From Megasphaera stantonii (lineage in GTDB: Bacteria > Bacillota > Negativicutes > Veillonellales > Megasphaeraceae): DNA of 64,000 nt. Location of the stretch: contig NZ_CP029462.1 in assembly GCF_003367905.1 (NCBI RefSeq), forward strand, positions 124,001 to 188,000. Reading direction: 5' to 3'. Shown here piece by piece: positions 46,403 through 55,051 of the stretch. The notes below the pieces were generated by a model, which was not told the origin of the DNA, did not search any database, and worked only from the letters and a program-made list of their open reading frames with translations. Positions within the stretch are counted from its first letter, which is position 1. Every line of letters begins with the position of its first letter. The position numbers and the translations under genes were made by a program.

Positions 46403-47395
46403 TCACACTTCCTTCCGCAGGAGAAATAAAAAGAACGGCGCGCCGATGAAGGCCATGATCAGGCCTGCCGGCAGTTCGACCGGCGCGAAGATCACCCGGG
46501 CCAGCGTATCGCTCAGCGTCACGACGGCCATGCCCAGCAAGGCCGAGCCGGGAATGATATAGCTGTAATTCGTGCCGACGAGAAGGCGCACCATGTGCGG
46601 CACGACGAGGCCGACAAAGCCCAGCAGGCCGGCTACGCTGACCGAGCTGGCGGCCAATAAGGCGGCCACTGCCGTGAGCAGCACCCGGGCCAGCTCGATA
46701 TTCAGTCCCAGCGCCCGGGCCATGTCGTCGCCGAGCTGCAGGACGTTGAGGTAATAAGCGCCAATCAAAGCCAGCAGCAAGCCAGCGCACCAATACGGCG
46801 CGACGACGGCCGCTTCATTCCAGCTGGCCGCCGAAAAGCCGCCGACCATCCACAACAGCGCGCCGTGCACCCTGTCGCTGTAAAATACGAGAATCCCTGA
46901 AATGCCGGCGCTCAAAAAGGCCGAAACAGCTACGCCGGCCAAAATAATCCGCACCGGCTTGATGCCGTTTTTCCAGGCCAGGGCATAAATCGCTCCGGCC
47001 GCCGCCATCGCCCCGAGAAACGCCACGGGCGTCATGAGATAGGTCATGGCCGGAAACAGGACGAGGACGACGATACCCGTAATGCCTGCACCGGCAGAAA
47101 TGCCGATAATATGGGGGTCTGCCAAGGGATTGCGCATAACCGCCTGCAAGATAGCTCCGGCTACGGCCAGATTCGACCCGACCATGGCCCCCGTCAGCGC
47201 CCTGGGCAGGCGCAGGTTCCACACGATTTGATCCGCCGTCTGGGCCGTCGGGTTCCATAAAATAGAAAGCACCTGACTAGGCGGAATCACCGCCGCCCCC
47301 TGGGCGACAGAAGCGACGATACCAATAAGGGCCGCCGCCGCAAAAACAACCAGCATGAACCAGCGCCAGGCCAGACGGTTGCGCGGCCTGATCAT
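46403..47395 (-). CDS. btuC: FecCD-family ABC permease, probable B12 importer
   Basis: The 330-residue permease has about nine to ten transmembrane segments and the family blocks RLPRALTGAMVGSNLAVAGA, NPLADPHIIGISAGAG and LLGFVGLVVPHMVRLLVG. It sits between btuF and btuD with four-base overlap to btuF. The riboswitch-controlled context makes a corrinoid the likely substrate. Confidence 0.92.
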   Translation of the reverse strand: MIRPRNRLAWRWFMLVVFAAAALIGIVASVAQGAAVIPPSQVLSILWNPTAQTADQIVWNLRLPRALTGAMVGSNLAVAGAILQAVMRNPLADPHIIGISAGAGITGIVVLVLFPAMTYLMTPVAFLGAMAAAGAIYALAWKNGIKPVRIILAGVAVSAFLSAGISGILVFYSDRVHGALLWMVGGFSAASWNEAAVVAPYWCAGLLLALIGAYYLNVLQLGDDMARALGLNIELARVLLTAVAALLAASSVSVAGLLGFVGLVVPHMVRLLVGTNYSYIIPGSALLGMAVVTLSDTLARVIFAPVELPAGLIMAFIGAPFFLFLLRKEV

Positions 47396-48366
47396 GAGAA
47401 GACCTCCGGATAGGCGAGCCTGGCCATGTAGGCTACGGCGTCGGGATAGTCGAGACCGGGATTCAGGAGGAAGTACCGCTCAGGCAAAACGTATACCTTT
47501 CCTTCCTTTACGGCCCGCAGCGTCGCCCAGGCCGGATTCGACATGACATCCTGACGAATCCGCTCTTCTATTTTTTCCGCCGGCCCCATAGAGGTGAAGA
47601 AGATAATGTCGGGATCCTTTTCCGCCAGCGCTTCCATGCTGTAGGGAACCTTTTCCATCGTTCCGCTGGTTTGGGCATCGTCGGCGACGTTGTCCAGATG
47701 AAGCATTTTGGCCGCGCAGCCGGCAATGCTGGTTTCGAGCTGTACCGTCACCGAGCTGGGCGTCGCGTGGATGATAGCGACCTTTTTATGATCCTGCGGC
47801 GCTTTGGCGACGATGGCCTCTATGGCCTCATCCATTTCCGCCGCCCGAGCCTCGGCCGCCTCTTTCTTGCCGTAAATCGTCCCGAAGACGGCTAAATTCC
47901 GCTTTACGTCGTCATAGGTCTTGCTGCGCAGGGCGATGACGGGAATGCCGTTCTGCTCCAGCAAGGACACCAGTTTTTGGTGCTGCACCTCGCTGGCTAC
48001 GACTAGATCGGGCTGGAGCTCGATGATTTTCTCGACGCTCACGTTATACACGGGCCCTACGTCCGGCACCGCTGCATATCGCTCAGGCAGCTCGGCGTCT
48101 TCGGCCTTGACCGTCGCCCGGCCGGCCAGCTCGCCGTCGAGGGCGTCGGCCATATTCAATAAGGACGTAGACAGGACGACGACGCGCTGTGGCTTCTCTG
48201 CCAGCCGTACGTTCCGGCCCATATCGTCCGTAATAACGGCATAGGCTCCGTCGGCCTGATCTCTTTCTTGGGCCGTCGCGGCGTTCTGCGGCGCGCAGCC
48301 GGCGGCAAACAGAGCAAACAAACACAAACATAGACCGGCCCAAAGGAACCACCGTTTCGTACGCAT
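47392..48366 (-). CDS. btuF: Periplasmic corrinoid-binding lipoprotein
   Basis: The protein of about 324 residues has a signal peptide with lipobox FAAGC near residue 23 and a helical-backbone type III binding fold (VVVLSTSLLNMADALD, PDVGPVYNVSVEKIIELQPDLVV). It should deliver B12 or another corrinoid to BtuCD from the periplasm. The start ATG 48366 lies six bases after GGAGGGG; an ATG six codons upstream would put the site inside the gene. It follows the receptor gene. Confidence 0.9.
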   Translation of the reverse strand: MRTKRWFLWAGLCLCLFALFAAGCAPQNAATAQERDQADGAYAVITDDMGRNVRLAEKPQRVVVLSTSLLNMADALDGELAGRATVKAEDAELPERYAAVPDVGPVYNVSVEKIIELQPDLVVASEVQHQKLVSLLEQNGIPVIALRSKTYDDVKRNLAVFGTIYGKKEAAEARAAEMDEAIEAIVAKAPQDHKKVAIIHATPSSVTVQLETSIAGCAAKMLHLDNVADDAQTSGTMEKVPYSMEALAEKDPDIIFFTSMGPAEKIEERIRQDVMSNPAWATLRAVKEGKVYVLPERYFLLNPGLDYPDAVAYMARLAYPEVFS

Positions 48367-48387
48367 CCTATCCCCTCCTGTCATCTG

Positions 48388-50271
48388 TTAAAAGCTGTAT
48401 TTCGCCCCGGCCAGCCAGAACCGCCCTGCCGACGGGTAATCGTGGTACATGTCGTACCCTTCGTTGGTCAGGTTATTTACCTGAGCGTATACGGTAAAAT
48501 CTTTCGTAACGTCATAGCTTACGCCGAGGTCCCACGTCACGTAGGAGCCGTGCATGTAGTAATCATCGTCGCGGCCTGTGCCGGCGTTCATGGTCATATT
48601 GACCTTCCAAGCCTTGTTGTGGAAATGCAAGCCGGCGTGATAGCCATTAGGACGGTTGAACGATTCGTCGCCATGCATTCCCTTGCCATCGCCTTCATCA
48701 ATTTTCGTATGAATATAAGAATATCCTAATTCATAATCCCACTTGTCGTTGATAGTCTTATTCATGGAAATTTCTATGCCGCGTTTTTCTTCTTTATTAA
48801 GATTTTTCACTTCCTTAGTAGAATCGCTTCTATACCACCGGATAGCATTGCTAAGACTGCTGCAGAAAAAGTTGACATTAAACGACGTTTTCATATCGTA
48901 TTGATAACTAAAACCTAGGTTTTGCGTATATCCTTCCTCCGGTTCCAAGAACGGATTGCCGTATGATCCCCTTTTGTCATTACTGTAGTACAGGTCATTG
49001 AGTTTCGGTGCGGAAAAAACGCGGCTCCAGTTAGCATATACATTCCATTTTTCATTTGGCTGATAATTCATAGCAATACGCGGCGTCTTATGAAAACCGA
49101 ATTCACTGTTGTCATCCAAACGAATTCCCGGCGTAATATTCAATTTACCGAAAGTCATAACATTTTCCAAATAGACGGCCCGGTTTGTCCGCTCTTTATC
49201 AATATATCCTGAGGACACATTAGTTCCCTCATCCTTCGTCCATTCTACGCCGGCCGTCAGCACGTTGTGATCACCCAGCTTCCAGCTGTTTTCAGCCTGC
49301 ACACCCTGGTAGCGGGAATGGAAATGGTAGGTCCAAAGATTTTTGGAATAGTTATTGAAATAGCGGATAAAGCCCGGTGTATCGCCGTCTTCACCAAAGG
49401 TATACGTAAGGCTGTAATTGTTGTTCAGCCGCTCAATCCGCTTGTTGGCCGTAATCGTCTGCAAACCCGGCTGTTCATCGGAGTCGTCGAAGGTCGAGCC
49501 ATGGCCCTGAAAATTCGTATGGGCAGCCCAAAAAGTCAAGGAGCTGCTGTCGTTCAGTTTCTGGTCGATGCGGGCCGTCAGGGAATCCTTATTGTAATCG
49601 CCGCGGCTTTCATCCGTATCGTATCCGTCGTCGTTGAACTGGTAATACTTCCGATGGCCCAGGCTGCCCGTGACGTACCATGACGTATTGCCGCTGGAGC
49701 CGCTCGTCGTCAAGGAGTAATTATGCGTTCCCCACGAGCCCGTATTGACGTCCAGCGTCGTCCGGTTTTGGCCGCCTCGTTTCGTAATGATGTTGACGAC
49801 GCCGCCGACAGCGCCGCTGCCGTAGCGGACGGACCCGCTGCCCTTGGTCACTTCAATCCGTTCGATATGGTCGACGCCGGGCAAGGTCTGCAAATCGACG
49901 GTGCCGCGGCCATAGGCGGCGCTCTGGGGATTGGTAATCGGCTGGCCGTCGACGAGGACGAGAACCCGGTCGTCGCCGTTCAGGCGGATATAGGCCGACG
50001 TTCCCGGCACCTGTTCCGTCACGGTGACGCCGTTTACCTGTTCCAGCGCTGTCTGCACGTCGATATATTGATTTCGTTCCAAATCTTCCGCCGTGATAAC
50101 CGCCGTGTTCGACTGTTTTTCCTGCAACGCCTGGGCCGTCAGCACCGGCTGATAGCGATCGGCCGTTACGACGATTGTATCTGTATCTGCGTCCGTTGCC
50201 GCCGCGCCGACAGGTATGCTTCCTGCCAGCGACAAGCAGATCAGCGAAAGCAGCGTTTTATGTGATGTCAT
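48388..50271 (-). CDS. btuB: TonB-dependent outer-membrane receptor, BtuB-like
   Basis: The 627-residue protein has a signal peptide (about 1-24) and a TonB box DTIVVTADR. A plug domain follows (about 45-150, with RIEVTKGSGSVRYGSGAVGGVVNIITK) and then a long beta-barrel rich in aromatic strands, ending in Phe (KYSF) as outer-membrane barrels do. Size and the short plug fit the BtuB group. Position behind the cobalamin riboswitch supports B12 or cobinamide as ligand. This gene shows the organism has an outer membrane. Confidence 0.92.
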   Translation of the reverse strand: MTSHKTLLSLICLSLAGSIPVGAAATDADTDTIVVTADRYQPVLTAQALQEKQSNTAVITAEDLERNQYIDVQTALEQVNGVTVTEQVPGTSAYIRLNGDDRVLVLVDGQPITNPQSAAYGRGTVDLQTLPGVDHIERIEVTKGSGSVRYGSGAVGGVVNIITKRGGQNRTTLDVNTGSWGTHNYSLTTSGSSGNTSWYVTGSLGHRKYYQFNDDGYDTDESRGDYNKDSLTARIDQKLNDSSSLTFWAAHTNFQGHGSTFDDSDEQPGLQTITANKRIERLNNNYSLTYTFGEDGDTPGFIRYFNNYSKNLWTYHFHSRYQGVQAENSWKLGDHNVLTAGVEWTKDEGTNVSSGYIDKERTNRAVYLENVMTFGKLNITPGIRLDDNSEFGFHKTPRIAMNYQPNEKWNVYANWSRVFSAPKLNDLYYSNDKRGSYGNPFLEPEEGYTQNLGFSYQYDMKTSFNVNFFCSSLSNAIRWYRSDSTKEVKNLNKEEKRGIEISMNKTINDKWDYELGYSYIHTKIDEGDGKGMHGDESFNRPNGYHAGLHFHNKAWKVNMTMNAGTGRDDDYYMHGSYVTWDLGVSYDVTKDFTVYAQVNNLTNEGYDMYHDYPSAGRFWLAGAKYSF

Positions 50272-50302
50272 ATATGTGCTCCTTATATACTATATAGTAC
50301 CA

Positions 50303-51064
50303 TTAACGTATTTGAAAGGGAATATTCAGCTCTCTTTCCGAAGCTACAGCCTGACCGTAGCTGTTCTGCGCCGGTTCGTACACGCAGCCGTAGGCGATCT
50401 GCACGGCCGCCTCGTCCATGGCCGCATATCCCGACGAAGCAGAAACCGACGCGCTGGCAACGGAGCCGTCCGCACTGACGACGATGTGAACCGTCACGGT
50501 TCCGCCGATATTTTTCCGCCGCAGTTCTTCCGGATAATAGGAATTCACGTCGGGTACCGATACGAGGCGGGCTTTCGTCGCCGGCCGCAGTCCGTCGCCG
50601 CCGGGAACACCGGCAGCGCTTCCGCCGGAGCCAGACTCGCTCCCCGAACCGGACGCTCCCTGCCCTGCACCGCGGCCCTGTCTGTCCGACGAAGGGCTTT
50701 GCCCAGCCGCGGATTGCGTTTTATGAGCCGCCGCGATTTCCTTAGCCTGGGCGGCGTCGACGCCCGTCTCGGCCATGATTTTCTGTACCTCCCGCTGTTC
50801 CTGCACCTCTTCGGTATAGGACTCGTCGATAGCCGGCATCGGGCTGGCCGGCGCTTCATACGTCGGGGCGCCGTCTCCGCCGCCCAATTTCGGCAGGTTG
50901 TTCATCGAATCTTCATTATATACCGTCACGTCGATTGGCTCGACCTGGGAACGGGTCTGGATAAAGGTAAACACGCCAGCCGCCGCCAGTACGACAAACA
51001 GCGTCCCATGGACAGCCAGCGAGACAAACAGAGCCAGCCGCTTATCCTTGTCCTCGCGCCTCAC
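50303..51064 (-). CDS. tonB: TonB energy-transducing protein
   Basis: TonB carries proton-motive energy from ExbBD to outer-membrane receptors. The 253-residue protein has one N-terminal transmembrane anchor (about 12-32), a variable Gly/Ser/Gln-rich linker (about 110-160) and the C-terminal TonB domain. In that domain PEELRRKNIGGTVTVHIVV and ASGYAAMDEAAVQIA are visible. The start is GTG 51064, overlapping the exbD stop. The linker is not the Pro-rich type of enterobacteria. Confidence 0.92.
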   Translation of the reverse strand: MRREDKDKRLALFVSLAVHGTLFVVLAAAGVFTFIQTRSQVEPIDVTVYNEDSMNNLPKLGGGDGAPTYEAPASPMPAIDESYTEEVQEQREVQKIMAETGVDAAQAKEIAAAHKTQSAAGQSPSSDRQGRGAGQGASGSGSESGSGGSAAGVPGGDGLRPATKARLVSVPDVNSYYPEELRRKNIGGTVTVHIVVSADGSVASASVSASSGYAAMDEAAVQIAYGCVYEPAQNSYGQAVASERELNIPFQIR

Positions 51065-51474
51065 TTCGCACCGCCGCTTTCCGCAGCCAGGCCGAAATGG
51101 GTAACGCCTGCACCCTTCAGCTCATCGAGCAGGGCCATGACTTGTCCGTAATCCAATCCTTGATCGGCTCGGATGACGACGGAAAACTGCCCGCTGCGGC
51201 GCTGCGCTTCGGCAGCCTGCCGCACTAAATCACCGCGGCTGATTTTCTTATCTTCCAGCCATAGCGTCCCGTCTTTTTTCATCGTCACGACGTAGTTGAC
51301 CTTCGTCTGAGCCTCGGCATGGACGGCCTGGGGCAAATCGACGCCGACGGTCTTCAAGTCGACCATGTACAGCGTGCTGATCATAAAGAAAACCAGGAGG
51401 AAAAACATGATGTCGATCATGGGGATAATCATGACCTCCGGCTTCGTAAATTGCCGTCTGTCCCGCAGTCTCAT
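51061..51474 (-). CDS. exbD: Biopolymer transport protein ExbD
   Basis: The 137-residue protein has one transmembrane segment with the proton-binding Asp in MIPMIDIMFFLLVFFM (about residue 21) and a periplasmic C-terminal domain. It forms the motor with ExbB. Its start overlaps exbB and its end overlaps tonB, so the three are coupled. Confidence 0.94.
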   Translation of the reverse strand: MRLRDRRQFTKPEVMIIPMIDIMFFLLVFFMISTLYMVDLKTVGVDLPQAVHAEAQTKVNYVVTMKKDGTLWLEDKKISRGDLVRQAAEAQRRSGQFSVVIRADQGLDYGQVMALLDELKGAGVTHFGLAAESGGAK

Positions 51475-52091
51475 GATACTCGCTCCCGTTCCTTGCGCGG
51501 CATCAGCTCAAGAGCAGAAAAACACAGTTCCATATCCGTGATGATGCGGTCCAAGCGCTGTGTAAAATAGGCATGAACGGCCAGAGCCAAAATGGCTACG
51601 CACAACCCGAAGGCCGTCGCCACGAGAGCCTCGCCGACGCCGCCCGTAATAGCGATAGCCTGCCCCGATTCGACGTTGAAAATGCTGAACGACGTAATCA
51701 TGCCGCTGATCGTCCCGAGAAGCCCCAGCAAGGGAGCCATGGTGACGATGACGCTCAAATAATACAAGCGGCTACGCAGCTTGGCCAGCAATACGCCCGA
51801 CTGCACTTCGACAAAAGCGCCGCGCCGCTCGTCGTCGCAAGCGAAGGCGTCGGACAAAATCAAAGCCAGACCGCCCTGCCCCCGACGGGCCGCTTCGCAG
51901 GCTTCGTCATATTTTTTCAATTTCATGTACGTGTAAAATTGCTGGGCAAAAGCCTTCCCGGCGTCCATGCGCTGATAAAAAAGCCACCGCTCGACACCTA
52001 CGTACACGACAAACAACGAACAGGCCAGCAGGGCGTACATGACGATGCCGCCCCTTTGAAACAACTGCAGGCCTTCTGCTATGGATTCCAT
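51471..52091 (-). CDS. exbB: ExbB/TolQ proton-channel protein
   Basis: The protein of about 206 residues has an N-terminal transmembrane segment (about 12-32), a cytoplasmic loop and two C-terminal segments. The MotA/TolQ/ExbB block is APLLGLLGTISGMITSF, with GGVGEALVATAFGLCVAI following. The start ATG 52091 follows GGGAGGGAG. It is the first gene of the cobalamin operon, right behind the riboswitch terminator. Confidence 0.93.
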   Translation of the reverse strand: MESIAEGLQLFQRGGIVMYALLACSLFVVYVGVERWLFYQRMDAGKAFAQQFYTYMKLKKYDEACEAARRGQGGLALILSDAFACDDERRGAFVEVQSGVLLAKLRSRLYYLSVIVTMAPLLGLLGTISGMITSFSIFNVESGQAIAITGGVGEALVATAFGLCVAILALAVHAYFTQRLDRIITDMELCFSALELMPRKERERVS

Positions 52092-52130
52092 ATCTCCCTC
52101 CCCGGCAATGCCGTCACCGTTTCCTAAATC

Positions 52131-52160
52131 AAAAAAGCCGCAAGGATATCCCTCACGGCT
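52131..52160 (-). terminator. Riboswitch terminator upstream of exbB
   Basis: A 10-bp stem with two G-U pairs (52136-52145 with 52151-52160) is followed by six T on the minus strand. It sits between the cobalamin aptamer and exbB, so B12 binding probably ends transcription here. Confidence 0.85.
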
Positions 52161-52189
52161 ATTCGCGCAACATTGAATCTCCATTCCCA

Positions 52190-52376
52190 TCGCTCGCAGG
52201 TCTATCGGTGATTATCAGTCAGGCAGTTCTTCTGGCTCAGATTCATCGCTCCGCTGCGCCTTCCCATACCCAATGGGGTACAGTGACATATTGCAGCATC
52301 GCTCCTCGTTACAGCGGCGGGACCGCGCCGGAGTTTCACCGGACTTCTCTATTAAGTCTGCGACACCTGACCTGCA
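52190..52376 (-). promoter_or_regulatory. Cobalamin (AdoCbl-type) riboswitch
   Basis: The minus strand carries the conserved core, GGTGAAACTCCGG then GCGGTCCCGCCGCTGTAA (52309-52340), and the B12 box AGCCAGAAGAACTGCC (52221-52237 region). The order and spacing fit the long AdoCbl-type aptamer. It should control all 16 genes down to cbiC. Confidence 0.95.
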
Positions 52377-52395
52377 TATAAATAGATTTTAATTA

Positions 52396-52424
52396 ACTAT
52401 AGCATGCCCCCTAGAGCCTGTCAA
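52396..52424 (-). promoter_or_regulatory. Promoter of the cobalamin operon
   Basis: Consensus TTGACA (52419-52424) and TATAGT (52396-52401) are spaced 17 bp, with the transcript starting just before the riboswitch. Confidence 0.88.
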
Positions 52425-52457
52425 TATGCGGATGGTTGTACGAACGGCTTCATTTTG

Positions 52458-52495
52458 TCATAGAAAATGAAAAGAGTCATAGAAAATGAAAAGAG
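52458..52495. repeat. Tandem duplication of a 19-bp unit
   Basis: TCATAGAAAATGAAAAGAG occurs twice in direct tandem. It lies upstream of the cobalamin promoter. No function is evident. Confidence 0.8.
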
Positions 52496-52602
52496 TCATT
52501 CCCCTATACATTCCCGACAGTATCAAGTGGTGGATGATATTTATTTGATGAGGACGTCGCAGTATCCTTTTGCTTCCCGTCCTTCGGCAGTTTTGATCGG
52601 CA

Positions 52603-52690
52603 TCATGCACATAATCCGATACTACCGCCATTTTCTTCCAATGTACGCAGCCGAATGATTCGTTTCGCCCACTTTTTACACAACTTCAAT
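52603..52690 (-). pseudogene. Fragment of an ISLre2-like transposase
   Basis: Read on the minus strand, about 52612-52675 encodes RIIRLRTLEENGGS. This aligns with RIARLRTLAENGGD of the intact transposase at 21539-22918. The aligned DNA is about 70% identical by eye, so this is a relic of a different, older element. The frame ends at TGA soon after. It marks old transposon activity at the trailer end of the CRISPR array. The stretch 52496-52602 shows nothing else I can name. Confidence 0.5.
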
Positions 52691-54339
52691 TTTCTAAACT
52701 GCCTATGCGGCAGATAACGGCAATCATTCGGCCGAGTTCTTCGTTTTGCTTTTCTAAACTGCCTATGCGGCAGATAACAACATGGCCGTATCCGCACAAG
52801 ACTTGTCGGCTTTCTAAACTGCCTATGCGGCAGATAACGTGATTTGGATTTTTTTGCTGCTGCCGTTGAATTTCTAAACTGCCTATGTGGCAGATAACCA
52901 TTTGGGCTACGACGGCGGTAATTTCCTAATTTTCTAAACTGCCTATGCGGCAGATAACGTCAAACAGCTTTGAATCGGTTAACTGCGCAATTTCTAAACT
53001 GCCTATGCGGCAGATAACGTTGTTGAAGTGTTGAAGCGTGCTGCGACTGATTTCTAAACTGCCTATGCGGCAGATAACGAAAAGCTGCGGCGGGCCGTGA
53101 CGGCGACAATTTTCTAAACTGCCTATGCGGCAGATAACGCTATGGTGATTGATTATGTTACCGGTGTACTTTTCTAAACTGCCTATGCGGCAGATAACAT
53201 TTGGGAAACTTCGGACGAATACAAAGATGTTTTCTAAACTGCCTATGCGGCAGATAACTTAGGATGGGATCAATCCCTTGAAGTCTTGTTTTTCTAAACT
53301 GCCTATGCGGCAGATAACCATATCGATGACATCTAGTTTTTTCGTCGTTCTTTCTAAACTGCCTATGCGGCAGATAACCATATCGATGACATCTAGTTTT
53401 TTCGTCGTTCTTTCTAAACTGCCTATGCGGCAGATAACTACTGATGGCGATAAAAAGGTAGACGGTCATTTTTCTAAACTGCCTATGCGGCAGATAACCA
53501 AAAGCCGCCAATCGTTACGCCGCCTTCACCTTTCTAAACTGCCTATGCGGCAGATAACGATGTCAAGCCGCTCCGCACATTGTCTACGACTTTCTAAACT
53601 GCCTATGCGGCAGATAACATCACAATGACGACGAGCTTAACCGGCGTTACTTTCTAAACTGCCTATGCGGCAGATAACGCATTAGCAAATGCCATCGTCC
53701 CCGGAAATACTTTCTAAACTGCCTATGCGGCAGATAACAAATCCGCCTTCGTAAATCCAATTTACACCTTTTTCTAAACTGCCTATGCGGCAGATAACAA
53801 ATCCGCCTTCGTAAATCCAATTTACACCTTTTTCTAAACTGCCTATGCGGCAGATAACTGTTCCCCGACGGCTTCGGCCATTTTTTCCCATTTCTAAACT
53901 GCCTATGCGGCAGATAACACATGGCATGTTTCCCTCTCCCTTTTCCATCATTTCTAAACTGCCTATGCGGCAGATAACGTCAAACAGCTTTGAATCGGTT
54001 GACAGCGAGATTTCTAAACTGCCTATGCGGCAGATAACAATTACACCCTTGTCCTCGTCAAACTCACCAATTTCTAAACTGCCTATGCGGCAGATAACTG
54101 CCGGTTGACGTCCCTTGCGGACGTTGTATATTTCTAAACTGCCTATGCGGCAGATAACAAAAAATAGTCAGCGGAAATTTAAAAAGAATTTTTTCTAAAC
54201 TGCCTATGCGGCAGATAACGCAAATGGCCCCTTGTCACCTCGATTAGTCAATTTCTAAACTGCCTATGCGGCAGATAACTTCGCACGTATTATGAACATG
54301 CTGAATCTGAATTTCTAAACTGCCTATGCGGCAGATAAC
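52691..54339 (-). CRISPR. Type I-F CRISPR array, 28 repeats / 27 spacers
   Basis: 28-nt repeats recur every 60 bp. The transcribed (minus) form starts GTTATCTGCC, has the 5-bp stem CTGCC/GGCAG with loop GCATA, and ends in the 8-nt handle TTTAGAAA. That is the Csy4/Cas6f substrate form. Spacers are 32 nt, with one of 33 (54159-54191). Repeats start at 52691 and every 60 bp to 54131, then at 54192, 54252 and 54312. One repeat (52871) has a loop change. Two spacers are exact tandem duplicates (53319/53379 and 53739/53799), and one pair shares 28 of 32 bases (52959/53979). The leader side is at 54340, next to csy4. Confidence 0.98.
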
Positions 54340-54345
54340 TGTAAG

Positions 54346-54392
54346 AAAACATACTGCCATACGGCATACATACTGGCATGGCAGTATGTTTT
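54346..54392 (-). other. 15-bp perfect hairpin at the start of the array transcript
   Basis: AAAACATACTGCCAT (54346-54360) pairs perfectly with 54378-54392; TTTTCTTACAG follows on the minus strand and the first repeat begins seven bases later. The loop holds another CATACTG copy that can pair with the same arm. It may be a cas-operon terminator, an attenuator or a protein site. Confidence 0.8.
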
Positions 54393-54396
54393 CCTT

Positions 54397-54425
54397 ATTT
54401 TACCCTAAATTTTTCCAGATAGCAA
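54397..54425 (-). promoter_or_regulatory. Probable leader promoter of the I-F array
   Basis: TTGCTA (54420-54425) and TAAAAT (54397-54402) are spaced 17 bp. Transcription would begin around 54390, at the base of the 15-bp hairpin. Confidence 0.65.
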
Positions 54426-54471
54426 AAATCCGCATATTTCCAAGGATTTTCCTTTACTCATTTTATTTTGG

Positions 54472-55047
54472 TTAAAATTCGGGTACTGCGGAATGAGGAC
54501 TCAATCCATAACTGCCAAAATGATTTTTCTCTCCTGGTTCAGCTTTCGTCCGTTTAATGAACAATCGGAATGGATTGTGGTTCGTCATGCTACACATCTG
54601 AATATACGGCAGCTGCGTCGCCCGATTCTTTGATTTCATAATCTGGAGAGCCTGTTCATAGGAAGTATCAGGATGGCGCTGGCTGTACCGTCTTGCTTTT
54701 TGATGGACGGAGCTGTCTGGCTGATATCGGCTGTACACAGCATAGCCTTTTATCTTTTTATATGGTATTTTCTTTATCTTTCCAATATCAGCATAATCAG
54801 CAAAACGCCGCAATACACCCTTTATATTCAACATTTCCAATAGGTGTTCATCTTCTGCCAAAATCCGCAGCTTAGTCCCTAATGAAGTTTCTCCATACTC
54901 TGGAAAAGATACGGCAATATTCGTAATTCCCTGCGTATTTTTTAGATCTGCCAAAGCAATATGAACTGCTGTAAATACTTTCCCCCAGAGAAAATTTACA
55001 GAAGAGCCTTCATCAGGAAGCAGCGTGATCTCCTGATAGTACTGCAT
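54472..55047 (-). CDS. cas6f: Cas6f / Csy4 crRNA-processing endoribonuclease
   Basis: Csy4 cuts the pre-crRNA at the 3' base of each repeat hairpin and stays bound to it as part of the surveillance complex. The 191-residue protein starts QYYQEITLLPDEG, has the catalytic His at residue 29 (VFTAVHIALADL, the same number as in the Pseudomonas enzyme) and the IAVSFPEYGETSLGTKLRI block. It ends with the FRLFIKR strand and SYGLSPHSAVPEF tail. It is the last of csy1-csy2-csy3-csy4, with the array following. Confidence 0.95.
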   Translation of the reverse strand: MQYYQEITLLPDEGSSVNFLWGKVFTAVHIALADLKNTQGITNIAVSFPEYGETSLGTKLRILAEDEHLLEMLNIKGVLRRFADYADIGKIKKIPYKKIKGYAVYSRYQPDSSVHQKARRYSQRHPDTSYEQALQIMKSKNRATQLPYIQMCSMTNHNPFRLFIKRTKAEPGEKNHFGSYGLSPHSAVPEF

Positions 55048-55051
55048 GATA

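Noticed and set aside
52686-54108. Short repetitive open frames over the CRISPR array on both strands
   Set aside because: They are translations of the 60-bp repeat-spacer period, such as repeated LPHRQFRK or SKLPMRQIT; no start signals, so not proteins.
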